Position numbers and translations under genes: made by a program | The notes under the pieces: model-generated | Database searches by the model: none | What the model was told of the DNA's origin: nothing | What the model saw: only the letters and a program-made list of their open reading frames with translations | Part shown: in pieces, positions 42,761 through 53,509 of the stretch | How the letters are laid out: every line of letters begins with the position of its first letter | Numbering within the stretch: the first letter of the stretch is position 1 | NCBI GenBank assembly: GCA_036365455.1 | Contig: JAWQUS010000017.1 | Span: 7,750,001-7,814,000, forward strand | Length of the DNA stretch: 64,000 bases | Reading direction: 5' to 3' | Source: Macrosoma leucophasiata | Taxonomy: Eukaryota > Arthropoda > Insecta > Lepidoptera > Hedylidae

Positions 42761-45728
42761 GTCCGAATGACTTGGGCAGACCGAGAATTGAATGCTTAGA
42801 TTACCTAAGTTATTTAATTACTGTCTCAGATAAATTTCTATCTATGAAAGACATTGCGGACAAGACTGACAACGTTCATAATTTCAAGAAACAAAATGAA
42901 ATTAGTTGCACGAAATCGTGACGATGGTGACACAATCCATGCAACACTTACTTTTTTATGTCATGAGAGAAGTAAACAAACCTAAAGTCCTCAAGAATAA
43001 TGAATAGTGCAGCGTAAAGAACGTAGTAAATTTGAATTTTTAAAAAACTTGCTCCTCGTAATGCCTTTAGGTTTGAGCTGAAAATAAAGCGTCACACATT
43101 ACCACCATCTAACCAACACAGCTATTTCGTGCAGGATGTCCGACTACATGTAGGTATTATGGCATGTACCTATAAATTGTAGATATACTAGTTATGGAAC
43201 ATTAGACTCTGGGTGTCGATAACGATATTCGTTTTCCCATATCGCAGTTTACCGTGAGAAGTGTATCAACCTGTACGTAACTTAACGTAAAAAAAAAAGG
43301 TTCAAGGGAACACGTTCAAAACATATACAAACGCAACGACCCCGCGCCTATAGTATCTGCGAAGAAAATAAAATAAGACACTGCGTGATTACGTGCGGAT
43401 ATACTTACGATGCTGCTTTGACTTGATGCGAACCAACAAAGTTTTCTCAATAGATAGCTAATACGCGACCGCTTACTTAATAACGCGAACAATACACACG
43501 ACTTCACGCCTCCAAATTCTCGAGTAGTTAGACAGAAGTTGCTATTCCTAATGCTCAAGATGTTTGTCCGAATAAAAAGTGATGCGCAACACAATAGCAT
43601 CAGCAAGGAGATGATGGTAAGTATGATGTCGGCATTGGAAAGTGTTTAGTATTGATATACATTTTTGTCATAATTATCCATCTTTTAACAAAAGAGAATT
43701 CTGTATAAAAGTTGTAAAATATTTATATAAATAAAGTAAATATCTGATAAGGATTGATGAATTAATAATTTACAGTCCTCAATTCAAATAATGCCTTAAA
43801 TGGTGTTGATTGGGACACCATTATCTTCGACTGAAAAAATGTATTCACCAAAAAATACAATAATAGACGGCTGTGCTTCTTTTTCAACTTTGAGCTTTGA
43901 ACCGAAAAAAGACTAACTGAAAAAAGAACAGTAGAAAATCCTTAAAAACCATCGGAACCACACATTACCTGTTTGCACAGAATTAAGAGGTGCTCCCGGG
44001 GGTACCGAATACCGTCAGCATAATTATTTGCACAAAACGTCGCCTAATTGCATGCTCTGTCGGCGACACTTCCGACGAACGTGACGGGGCCACTACCCCC
44101 TTGAAGTGGCCTAATGCATAAGCGGTTTATTTTAAAACACGGTATCAGATACCACGACAAATATATTTATGAAGCTATTTAAAATAAATCACAGTTCAGT
44201 ATTAAGACTCGTTAAGGTAAATCCTAAAATGGTTTGTTTATTCAGTTTATTTATTTATTTCATATAATTAGGCTCCTAAAGAGCACTTTTACATCGTAAT
44301 TTTTTTTTAAACTAGCCTGAATGCTTTTACAAGATCATATTGATGGAACAGTTCTGTTTAAAGATTGAAGATATATACGCACATCGGTAGTATTTCATTT
44401 TGTCGTTTTTCTAGTAGTAGGTATATTTATACCCCTCCCCCGCCAAATGAACACAATTCGCTAACTACCACCATATAACAAGTTCGTTTTCTTTAGACTG
44501 TGCTACTACCATGTTACATAAAACAACACATCTGTCTGCTTTCAATTGAAATCGCACTAAATTTCACTTCAAATTTATATATTTTAAGACAAAACAACAA
44601 TTCACAATTTCTAGATTAAGACATGACAAAGTATCAGATATAGCACGTATATAAAATATACCTCAAACTTATACGAACTTTGACAATTAGCAGTTATTAC
44701 TTCTACTACATTTATTAGTAAAGTTATATCATATATTTTCGAGTTGTGAAAACAAAGAAGACGTTCAATCCGCAAACCTATGTTTTCGTAGCTACTTAAT
44801 GGATGAAATCGTTCAGGGAGAAATTGATAGCGGGCACACTTTGGTTATAAGTTTAACTTTCGCAATATATAAAGTTTTGTAAACGTGACTTTGTTTCGAT
44901 AAAACCTCTCGGTCGGATCGAAGCACCTTGTCTTTTGTTCACCATTATTGTGTTTTGGAGACAGGTCGAGGGTGGGGTATTTTTTTATAACTTAAGTTTT
45001 ATTCCTTAGCAATGGGTATTTTATGAAAATACCTATTACTTTGGACAATTTGAGGATGAATTTTTGATCTCACGTAAATGTCAAAATTAATTTACAGAAA
45101 CAAGGTGTTCGATTTTTATAATTAGCATAGGTATAGTGACAATAATTTACGTGCTCACAGCACACAACAGTTGGGTATATATAATTGCTTGACGTTGATA
45201 TTTATCTGTTGACAGCTATTTTATAACAATATAAGATAGATAATGCGATAAATCATTATTGATTTTATACAACAAATTATAATGCGATAATATATGGAAT
45301 TATAACATTTGATGTAAAATATTAGTTAAACCAGTGTGTGAATATTATATCATAGAACATTCTAAACACGCTGTAAGGGGTTAGATTCTGTTATTAATTA
45401 TTTGCTACACTTTTAAATGTTAACTGTTGTGGACACTTTATGAGGTCAGATAAATTTATCTCGTTGTATTTTCTAACAAATTATTTATGAGAAGGTTTAC
45501 AAAACTTATAAAGCTTCACTCTTCAAAGTCTTTGTGACGCCTGTCTGGAATTTAATCAAAGTTGACTAGGTAGACATATGAGACATGTCTATGAGACATT
45601 TTAAATTGCGTAATCATTATATATTACTCACTGAAACTTAACGTTAATAGATGTTTAATAAATGTATCATATGCTTAAATACATATTATTATAGACATTA
45701 AAAATTTTAGTTGAAACATGTGTTTAAG
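42761..45728. other. Long stretch without recognised features
   Basis: Nearly 3 kb. A possible RepA relic lies at about 42950-43130 and a TTTTCTTTAGACTGTGCTAC motif at 44491. The 96-codon minus-strand ORF at 43316-43606 begins with a hydrophobic Leu/Cys-rich stretch but matches nothing I know. A GC-richer patch with a GGGGCCACT...AGTGGCC hairpin lies at 44085-44115. Confidence 0.35.
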
Positions 45729-46245
45729 TTTTTTTATAATATGAATGCGGCAAACAAGCAGTTCACATGGATGTTAAGTGATGACTGAGTCTATAGACAT
45801 CTGCACAAAACCAGAGATCATAATGCGGATGTGTTGCCGACTCTGAGATCAAAGTTGTTATGTCTCTGTGATAGTTATTACGAAACCATACACAGTGCCG
45901 GATAAAGCCAGTGCGGGGCCCGTAGCAAATGTGACCATGGGGCCCTAGAGTTACATTGCTTACTGAAATTTAGGATGTAAATAAAACAACATTTACGAAA
46001 AGGAATCGAAAACAAATTTAGGGGATTCCCCCTGTAAGTATTGTGGTATTGCCAACTTGCAACATAATAATATAGGTAACCTATATAATTAGTGGTCAAC
46101 GCTCCTTTTGAGAATAGCTAAGGTGTATTACATATTTGTGTTTTTTTGTTGGGCACAGGCACGGGGCCCCCAATGGCGCGGGGCCCGTAGCATTTGCTAC
46201 TCCTGCTATATGGCTAATCCGGCACTGACCATACACTATAATACG
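45729..46245 (-). repeat. RepA retroposon split by a hAT MITE
   Basis: RepA 3' part from poly-T (45729) to CGAAACCATACA, then a 335-bp hAT MITE, then a few further bases. Older subfamily. Confidence 0.75.
45893..46227. mobile_element. hAT-family MITE with 8-bp target duplication
   Basis: Perfect 11-bp inverted termini CAGTGCCGGAT / ATCCGGCACTG, with further subterminal inverted similarity (GCGGGGCCCGTAGCAAATG). Flanked by a perfect 8-bp direct repeat ACCATACA (45885-45892 and 46228-46235), the hAT signature. 335 bp, no transposase. The short ORFs across it are not genes. Confidence 0.95.
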
Positions 46246-46260
46246 GTGGCAGATAGATTA

Positions 46261-46430
46261 TGTATGTATAGCCCCGTAGTAACTATCACAGAGACACAAC
46301 TTCAAGGTCTCAGGGCTACGCATCTGCATTTTGACCTCTAGTCTTTCTGTGGGTGTCTATAGGCTGCAGTTATCACTTAACATCAATGTGAATTGCAGGC
46401 TTGTTTGCAACCTTTGTAACATAATAAAAA
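46261..46430 (+). repeat. RepA retroposon, 3' half
   Basis: Older-subfamily copy in opposite orientation to the one at 45729, ending TTTGTAACATAATAAAAA. Confidence 0.75.
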
Positions 46431-46881
46431 TGTAATGCGCAGTTAGTGTAATTCTGCTGTAGTCAATTTTTTTCTTTACACAATCCTCTTTTTCATCGTG
46501 TAATAGAACGAACTTCGGAAAAATACTTTCTTATTATTCGTCTACATTGTAACACTGAACAACCGCTAATTAAAACATTCCAGCCTTCTGGTTTCTAGGC
46601 TTTGATATATCGGTTGATAAGTCAGGACTTTTCTTTTTATATACGAGTATAGTGAGTATACAGTTAATGTTGGCTTCGGGACGTGACGACCACACCGCCC
46701 ATTGGCGAAGGTATTTTCTTCTACTGGAAGAGAATTCTCCCAGTAGTGCAGTCAGTCAACCGAACAGTGGCGGTGAAACTATTCCAATGGGCCAGCGCAT
46801 TGGAATGGTTTGACCGCCATTGTTCGGCATTGCTTTTACTACCAATAGTAAGAGCAATAACACAAGATGGGCAGCATCTCT

Positions 46882-47310
46882 TACTGGGGGTAGAGCTCCA
46901 GTGACAGAGCTCGCGGGCGTAGGCACCACCGCATTACCTAATATACTTGCCGCTAAATGGTAGCGTTCAGCACTATCGTGTTCCGGTCAGGTGGTTCTTT
47001 TTTCTTTATGTCGGAAGTTTGACAGACAAGCAAACGGGCCACCTGATGGAAAGTGGCCACCGTCGCGTATGAATATTTGCAACACGAGGGGAGTTGCCAA
47101 CGCGCTGCCAGCCCTGAAGGACTCTTTTGACGCCATTGTAATGTACGGCCCTGTAATTTCTGGCACAGAAGCATACCATCTTAGGCCTCAGGAGTGGTAA
47201 CGCATCTGTATTTTGATCTTGGTCTTTGTGTAAGTGTCTATAGGCTGCAGTCATCACTTAACATCAATGTGAACTGCATGCTTGTTTATAACTTCCATTA
47301 CATAAAAAAA
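46882..47310 (+). repeat. RepA retroposon nested in LINE 3' end
   Basis: Complete RepA from TACTGGGGGTAGAGCTCC to CATTACATAAAAAAA, flanked by GCAGCATCT (46871-46879) and GCAGCGTCC (47311-47319), a slightly diverged target-site duplication. It was itself interrupted by a LINE tail at 46995-47138. Confidence 0.85.
46995..47138 (-). mobile_element. CR1/jockey-type LINE tail nested in RepA
   Basis: Matches the 3' end of the LINE at 17770-17993 (ACGGGCCACCTGATGGAAAG, GAGTTGCCAACGCGCTGCCA). It interrupts RepA exactly between ...TCAGGTGG and TAATGTACGG, sequences contiguous in other copies. This is the youngest layer here. Confidence 0.85.
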
Positions 47311-47583
47311 GCAGCGTCCTGCTATAAATCTACCACCATTGCGAATGGGCTGGCCCATTGGAATGGTTTGACCGCCATTGTTCGAGATTGCAATAACGCA
47401 AGATCGGCAGCAGCGTCCTGCGATAAATCGATCGCCAATCCGCATGCCAAGCGTGGCGATTATGGCATATCCTCCTTATGGCTTTGGTCCAGCAGTGGAC
47501 ATCTTTCGGCTGATATGATGATACAACATCCTGCTTTCATGTCGAAACATTGCCGTACAACGCAGGGGAGCGAGCCCCATAAA

Positions 47584-47629
47584 CAGAATGGTAAAAATGC
47601 ATAATGTGTTCTGCATTTTTACCATTCTG
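47584..47629. repeat. Perfect 18-bp hairpin
   Basis: CAGAATGGTAAAAATGCA and its exact reverse complement, separated by 10 nt (TAATGTGTTC). A stem of 18-19 bp is short for a pre-miRNA; function unknown. Confidence 0.7.
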
Positions 47630-47639
47630 TACCCTGTCT

Positions 47640-47965
47640 GCAAACTGTGTCAAGCTGTGTCTCATATTGATATATTCAATTTATCCAAAAGTCAATTTAG
47701 ACGTAGTCTTTTCCAGCACCTCAGTGACTTGAAGTGAACGCATCCTTTTCTCTGTACTGATAGTTTGTAACTTGTTCACTTTTTACTGTTTTTTTTTTCG
47801 TACAGACGCTCGTTTTGTATAATTTATATGGGGATAATGGTGCTGGTTAGGCAGTGGATCCCTACGATTAAATGTATTCGTAATTGTACTTATATTAATT
47901 ACTTATCTTAACACACTGTCTAGCTGTTTATTGTCCTAAATATAATAAAATAAAATAAAACACAG
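47640..47965. other. No gene identified
   Basis: AT-rich; no supported feature. Confidence 0.35.
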
Positions 47966-48271
47966 TTAATTATTTTATATTATTTCGCATTAACACATGC
48001 TTGTGAAATATATTTAAAGAAAAATGGAAAGAAATATTTGACTTCAGGCGAGACTCGAACTCGCGGCCACTGGAAATCTAGTCCAGCTACTCTTCCAACT
48101 GAGCTACCGAAGTCCATGTCTGATTTGTCAAATTTTTCCTTAGGCAATCGATATAAGTAACTTTTCAGTTTATTAAATATCGTAAAGAAGTCGCTTTTAC
48201 CCTTAATAATTGTTTTATATTATTTCGCATTAATGCGAAAGTCAAATTTTTCTTTTCATTTTTCTTTAAAA
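47966..48271 (-). repeat. K element with intact tRNA-like head
   Basis: On the minus strand 48114-48040 can fold as a cloverleaf: acceptor ACTTCGG with CTGAAGT, D arm GCTC/GAGT within an A box TAGCTCAGTTGG, a weak anticodon stem around CTAGATT, and T arm GCGAGTTCGAGTCTCGC with perfect stem and B box. TATTTTATATTATTTCGCAT-like sequence occurs both before (47971) and after (48211) the head, 240 bp apart, so the unit carries direct repeats. Decay in the anticodon arm and multiple copies argue against a working tRNA gene. Confidence 0.7.
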
Positions 48272-48487
48272 ATAAAACACTGCTAACTAAGTGAATTAAA
48301 AACAAAAACGCTCGTCGCTCTTCACAAGCGAAGCTGTCCAAACGTTTTCGTTCAAGTTTACGTGACATTATGAAACAACGCCCCGGCGCGGCGGGACAAC
48401 ATAGCAAAACAATTTCACCCGATAGTTTTGACACTTTGATACTTTGATCGTATAAATTTTGTTGATGTGTAATTTTTATGGGAAGAA
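48272..48487. other. No gene; CpG-containing stretch
   Basis: The 89-codon minus-strand ORF at 48165-48434 starts inside the K element. A CpG-containing stretch (CGCCCCGGCGCGGCGGGACA) is present at 48381. No gene supported. Confidence 0.35.
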
Positions 48488-48922
48488 CAAGCGCGTCCCT
48501 TTGCTTTAATGATTGAGTTTATAAGTAGGTAGGTATCCCACCCTCCATTCTGCTACTGTTATATATTAAAACTAGCTGTGCCTGCGACTTCGCATGAGAA
48601 TTTATCATAGTTCAGTATATACCCGGACGAAGTCTCGTGGGCGCAGCTAGTTTAAATATATAAGAGTAGCAGAATGCAGGGTCGGATACCTACTTATAAA
48701 CTCAATAACTAAAGCCAAACAGGGCCGCGCTTGTTTGTTTTTGTTTTTATAACATCAGCTCAGCCAGTGAAAGTCTCGTCAAAATCGGTTCAGCCGTTCC
48801 CAAGATTAGCCCCGCCTAACAGACAGACAGACAACAATTGTAAAAAATGTTGTTCTGGTATATGTATACATACATATGCATTTAGTAAAAAGCGGTTATT
48901 TTTATATTACAAACAGACCTAA
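48488..48922 (-). mobile_element. H2-family Helitron within a foldback
   Basis: Two back-to-back Helitron 3' ends (48572 and 48647-48650, both CTAG next to a T) sit at the centre of a larger inverted repeat: 48488-48569 and 48654-48733 share GAGTTTATAAGTAGGTA, CATTCTGCTACT and TATATATT. The H2 body (CAGCCGTTCCCAAGATTAGC, ACAGACAGACAGACAACAAT) continues to 48922. Confidence 0.7.
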
Positions 48923-49829
48923 GCTAGCCTCTTTACCACAAAGCTACCATACAGAGACGGCGCGGCGTGAGCGGTGTGGGCGAACGTCTACGGCCTCGCG
49001 GTGCAAAATGGACAATTATGGTATACATGTAATATACCAACTTAAGTCACGATTAAGAAATTATTGCGTCAGGGTATGTCATAGCAGAAATGCTGTCGAT
49101 TTCCATAATTAGTTATCGAAGCCGCCACAAACAAAATACGACACAAAATTGTGAATCTAATCATTATTATTAATGAAAAAAAAAAACGCATTTATATAGC
49201 ATTTTCTCGTGTCACGATCAATCGCGATACACTAATTACGAACCTGGCTTTATCTGCATTGAGATCTTTATTTTGTATGTATCTATAATAGGTTAGAATC
49301 CCACTGCAGAATCATTTCGTTCATCCAAATATGCTGCAATCCTAATTTTTACGCATATGTTTATAATAATTAGGTTGCCTATCAAAAAATGGCCCCAATG
49401 TAAGTGAATGCATCACTTACAGTCGAGTCGTATTAAAATTACTGAAACTACAGTGAAATGTATTTATTTGCTACTTACATGATATACAAAATGTATATAA
49501 CTAATAAATATAAAGGAATGTTTTTCTTTTGCCTTTCAAACACTTTGTGAATGAAGTGTATCAATTCTCAGACGATTTGGTGTCTATTGTTGAAGAGATT
49601 ATCGTCCGACCTTTGCATTTTCAAAGGTCTTACAGATTATTTTTCTTAAGTTTACTAGGATTTTTGCTCGTAAAGCGCATGCCATTCTATGAATTGCTTT
49701 ACAATGGTATTAAGAGATTTGTGTTTTTCTTCCAACGGTAGGAAGATGGGAATATAATGAATGATATTAGGGATATCTGTATGTATATTGTTCCGCCCGA
49801 GACCACTGAAACTGAAAATTATAAATCCG
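48923..49829. other. No gene identified
   Basis: A locally GC-rich stretch (GGCGCGGCGTGAGCGGTGTG, 48959) is followed by ordinary AT-rich DNA. No coding signal. Confidence 0.35.
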
Positions 49830-50015
49830 GTTTGATCCGGTTAGATGGCTAATGTATAGCCCCGTAATAACTATCACAGAGACGTAACAACTAAGGTCTC
49901 AGAGGTGGTAACGCATCTACATTTTGACCTATGATCTTTGTGTGGGTGTTTATAGGCTGCAGCCATCACTTAACATCAATGTGAGCTGCAAACCCTCCTT
50001 ACATAAAAGAAAAAG
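49830..50015 (+). repeat. RepA retroposon, older subfamily, 3' part
   Basis: From GGTTAGATGGCTAATGTATA to TTACATAAAAGAAAAA. Confidence 0.75.
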
Positions 50016-50574
50016 GATCACTTTAGTATACGCGAGATGAATCCGAATACCAGTTTTATTTCAATGTATGCACTTTTGCAGTTTTGCACGTACCTGTACA
50101 CGTATATATTCTCGAATCATGCACATATTCACGATTCACATTTTATACTATGCCTAAAGCAGCTGAAGCCGAAATAAATAAGCTGCGATAATTTCGAGAA
50201 ATGATCATAAAACTTATAATACCTTTGATTTAGATCAATCCTACTATACACATTGAAAAATACGAATTAGCGATCAAAACAGAAGTTACAAGAACGAAAC
50301 AAACAGTAAAGAGGAGCAAAGAATCTGGAATATTCTGAAACAATAGCATTTTTTACGGAATTTCTTTGAAAGCGTTTAATTTTATAAAGGGAAGAGGAGA
50401 TAAAGTTATTTCTTTTGTGAACACGGATTGAATGGCGATGAGTGAAATCTCTGATCACAATGAGCCCTGATTTAAATATTGTTACACAGTAAACTGGAAA
50501 ATCTTTTTGTGGATTTAATTTGGTGTCCGGTCATTAAGACTTTTTTGATGTTTTTATTTGAGTCTGATCTATTT
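50016..50574. other. No gene identified
   Basis: No supported feature. Confidence 0.35.
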
Positions 50575-50866
50575 CTTTTATGTAATGGAAGTGGTAAACA
50601 AGCATGCAGCTCACATTGATGTTAAGTGATGACTGCAGCCTATAGACACCCACACAAAGACCAAGGTCAAAATGCAGAAGCGTTACCACACCTGAACCCT
50701 AAGGTGTTATGCCTCTGTGCCGGAAATTACAGGGCCGTACATTACCACCACCTGACCGGTACACGATAGTGCTGAACACTAAGTAGTGGCAAGTATATTA
50801 ATAATGCTAAGGTAATGCTGTGGTGCCTACGCCCGCGAACTCCGTCACTGGAGTTCTACCACCAGT
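50575..50866 (-). repeat. RepA retroposon, complete
   Basis: Younger subfamily, complete from poly-T to CTACCACCAGTA, with minor internal duplications (ATTACCACCACC; TAATGCTAAGGTAATGC). Confidence 0.85.
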
Positions 50867-50925
50867 AAAAGATGTTAGGAATAAGATTATTTGATATATT
50901 TCGGACGCGAATCACTATCGAATTT

Positions 50926-51110
50926 TTATATTATTTTTCGCAATAACACATGCTAGTTTAATATGTTTTTAAAGAAAAAATTGTCTTCAGGCGAGACTTG
51001 AACTCGCGACCACTGGGAATCTAGTCCAGCCGCTCTTCCAACTGAGCTACCGAAGTCCATGTCTGATTTGTCAAATTTTTCCTTCACAAAGTATTGCATT
51101 GCCTCATGGC
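50926..51110 (-). repeat. K element with tRNA-like head
   Basis: tRNA-like 51057-50983 on the minus strand: TAGCTCAGTTGG A box, GCTGGACTAGATTCCCAG anticodon region, GCGAGTTCAAGTCTCGC T arm (one change in the B box). Followed by GGAAAAATTTGACAAATC in the upstream part, as in other K elements. Confidence 0.7.
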
Positions 51111-51139
51111 GGCAGAAAGTATCGGATTACCTAAACTAT

Positions 51140-51447
51140 TTTTCTTTGTTTTGAGTAATTAAGGTGGCAAACAAGCATGCAGTTCACATTGATGTTAAGT
51201 GATGACTACAGCCTATAGACACCCACACAAAGACCAGAGGTCAAAATGCATACGCGTTGCCACCTCTGACACCTTAGTTATTATGTCTCTGCAATAGTTA
51301 TTACAGGGCCGTACATTATCATCTAACCGGAACACGATAGTCCTGAACACTACCATTTAGCGGCAGAAAAATTAAGTGATGCGGTGGTGCCTACACCCTC
51401 GAGCTCGTACACTGGAACTCTACCACCTACTCTACTACTAGTAAATA
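51140..51447 (-). repeat. RepA retroposon, complete, older subfamily
   Basis: Complete copy lying between two K elements; GCAATAGTTATTACAGGG signature. Confidence 0.85.
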
Positions 51448-51474
51448 CGGTGACAAATAGGTAAATGAAGTTAT

Positions 51475-51793
51475 ATTTTATTTAAAGAAAAATGGAAAGA
51501 AAAATTTGACTTCAGGCGAGACTCGAACTCGTGACCTACTGGGAATCTAGTCCAGCCGCTCTTCCAATTGAGCTACTGAAGCCCTGCCCGATTTGTCAAA
51601 TCTTTCCTTCACATATATTGCATTGCTTTATGGTAGCAGCAGCGCCATCTATTACCAACTATGTTAGTTAGGCAACCGATATAATAGACTTTTCAGTTTA
51701 TTGAATATCGTAAAGAAGTCGCTTTTACCCTTAATAATTGTTTTTATATTATTTCGCATTAACACATGCTTGTGAAATATATTTTATTTAAAG
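51475..51793 (-). repeat. K element with tRNA-like head
   Basis: tRNA-like 51583-51508 on the minus strand, with a B box ACGAGTTCGAGTCTCGC. Upstream of the head are ATAGATGGCGCTGCTGCTAC and GGTAAAAGCGACTTCTTTAC. The AT-rich TTTTTATATTATTTCGCATT segment at its right-hand end forms one arm of a perfect 58-bp inverted repeat with the next element. Confidence 0.75.
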
Positions 51794-51905
51794 TAGGTCG
51801 CGAGTTCGAGTCTCGCCTGAAGTCAAATTTTTCTTTCCATTTTTCTTTAAATAAAATATATTTCACAAGCATGTGTTAATGCGAAATAATATAAAAACAA
51901 TTAAA
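51794..51905 (+). repeat. K element, half copy in inverse orientation
   Basis: Starts inside the T arm (GGTCGCGAGTTCGAGTCTCG), then CTGAAGTCAAATTTTTCTTT and AATGCGAAATAATATAAAAA. Bases 51845-51902 are the exact reverse complement of 51736-51793. Confidence 0.75.
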
Positions 51906-52234
51906 TGAAGTTAGTTTTTAAATTCACTCGCATGTGTCATTGTGAAAAACAAAAATATTACAAAGAAAACAAACTTTCCCATTTCTTTTATCTAATCAGG
52001 AGTTGTTTCTTTTACTCGACTACAAGTAAACAACGCTGTGGTTTGTTCCATTTCTTACTACAAACTTCTCGATTTAAGAGGTTTGTGAATATTAAATGGA
52101 AAACTTAGCTGTGTTTGCTGTTTACTACAGGTCCGCCTCTGGTTTTTCTTGAGCGAATAAATATTTTTGTTATAAGATCTGCTATATATGCATACTTGTA
52201 TGTCTTAGGCCACACGCACCAAAAACCAGAACTG
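51906..52234. other. No gene identified
   Basis: The 67-codon ORF (51905-52108) has no recognisable domain. Confidence 0.35.
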
Positions 52235-52550
52235 CATTCTTAAGATTGTTGCCCACTACACCGTATCATACCATGACCGTACTAGTACCGTATCAAGCGC
52301 GGAAACTAACACGATACGGACTACTATGCCCACTAGAACGTATCAACAGCGTATCATATTGAATCGTATCGGCACCGGCGACAATTCTTGACGCTCCGTG
52401 CATATTACGCGACGTTGTCGGTCGGTGACGGAACGTTCAGTGGGCGTGGTCTCATACTTTTCAATACAAAGAATATATTTTTGCCTGTCACGCTCCTAAC
52501 ACGGTCACAGCATGATACGGTGAAGTGGGCAGAAATCCTTATTTTGCAAT
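52235..52550. repeat. Inverted-repeat element with GTATCA motifs
   Basis: Imperfect terminal inverted repeats: GCCCACTACACCGTATCAT and GACCGT at the left (52251-52283), and the reverse complement of ACGGTCACAGCATGATACGG TGAAGTGGGC at the right (52501-52530). At least seven (C)GTATC(A) motifs lie in both orientations, resembling subterminal transposase-binding repeats. Non-coding, ~316 bp. Confidence 0.6.
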
Positions 52551-52609
52551 TTTGTTGATATAAATATTAACATACTTATAAAGTTTCCACTATGGAAAAA
52601 TCTTTATTC

Positions 52610-52860
52610 TATGATCCGATGGAATCGTCGATCAGTAGAGATAAGACATCGCGTGGTTCCGTATATAGCGGCTAGGATGTCGTTACTCTCCGTGATGTAT
52701 TACCGCTTTTCCGGCTTTTCAACGGGCCCCTAAATAGCCCGTTCCGTCCCGAACTTCCCGCGATGTTTTAGGCACATTAACTTGATTGAAATGCGTACTT
52801 GTTTATTTAAAGGTATACATTTAGTTTCGTGACCTAATAGTAGATTTTAATTTGGTAGTG
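52610..52860 (+). repeat. Diverged direct repeat, copy 1
   Basis: Shares GATGTATTACCGCTTTTCCG-like, CCTAAATAGCCCGTTCCGT-like and CTTGTTTATTT segments with 53510-53730. Confidence 0.65.
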
Positions 52861-53112
52861 AATCTTAAGTTTTATTGTGTTTACGGTAAAATTTAACATC
52901 ATGGACATTTATTACTTTTAATCTATCTGAGTCTAAATAAAATTGTAGAGGACATAACCCAGTGTAATATTTTTCTTTGAGCGTAGTATTTATATCCCAA
53001 AATGGCGCTTATCCCGCCTTCGCGCGATTCCTCACTGTCAGCGTTACGTTCTTTGACTCTTTGGTTATAGAGTATTGCAGTTTTAATGTAAAGATTGCCA
53101 TCTTTCTTCCTT

Positions 53113-53481
53113 TATAATAATAATAATGGCAACCCATTATACGTCCCACTGCGGGGCACAACACTCACCCCTTTTTTGAGAGAAGGCCTGGAGGTTACTA
53201 CACCACGTTGCTCCAATGCGGGTTGTAGCAGATACGAGTTAGTGGCCAACCCGCTGTCGGATGTTTTCAAGCCGCCCATAAGGCCTCCGACAAGGTTAAA
53301 CGACTGCTATCTATCGATAGCAACCGGGTCCGACGGCTTAGCGTGCCCTCCGAAGAACCTGGAAACACGCATTTTAATTTGTTTCTAGCGGTCACCCATA
53401 ACACCCGACCGCGCCCGTATCGCTTAACCGAGTAGATTGCTTACGATCTTCACAAGCCGCGGGGTCATGCGCGCTTAATGG
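53113..53481 (-). repeat. 5S-rRNA-related SINE, full length
   Basis: On the minus strand: GCGCGCATGACCCCGCGGCT, a 5S-like GGTTAAGCGATACGGGCGC and GGTGACCGCTAG, then a long body (CTTGTCGGAGGCCTTATGGG, TTGGCCACTAACTCG) and a 3' end GTGGGACGTATAATGGGTTG with an ATT microsatellite. The head has the 5S rRNA internal-promoter layout; the tail resembles a LINE 3' end, as expected for a SINE parasitising a LINE. The plus-strand 97-codon ORF is not a gene. Confidence 0.7.
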
Positions 53482-53509
53482 TATGCTAAATCGGTGTATA
53501 CTTCTGATT

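Larger units (their letters stand above)
46672..47530 (+). mobile_element. LINE 3' end (RTE-like) split by RepA
   Basis: Same family as 21553-21853: TTCTACTGGAAGAGAATTCT at the left and GGTCCAGCAGTGGACATCTT then CGGCTGATATGATGAT at the right. Contains an internal inverted repeat (CCGAACAGTGGCGGTGAAAC against a CCGCCATTGTTCGG end) and a partly duplicated GGTTTGACCGCCATTGTTCG module. RepA is inserted at 46882-47310. Confidence 0.65.

Noticed and set aside
43316..43606. 96-codon minus-strand ORF with a signal-peptide-like start
   Set aside because: Hydrophobic start only; no cysteine pattern or known family, and no supporting gene context.
48040..48114. Functional tRNA gene
   Set aside because: The cloverleaf is recognisable and the A and B boxes are good, but the anticodon stem is mismatched, related copies occur inside a repeat family, and the repeat context continues on both sides.
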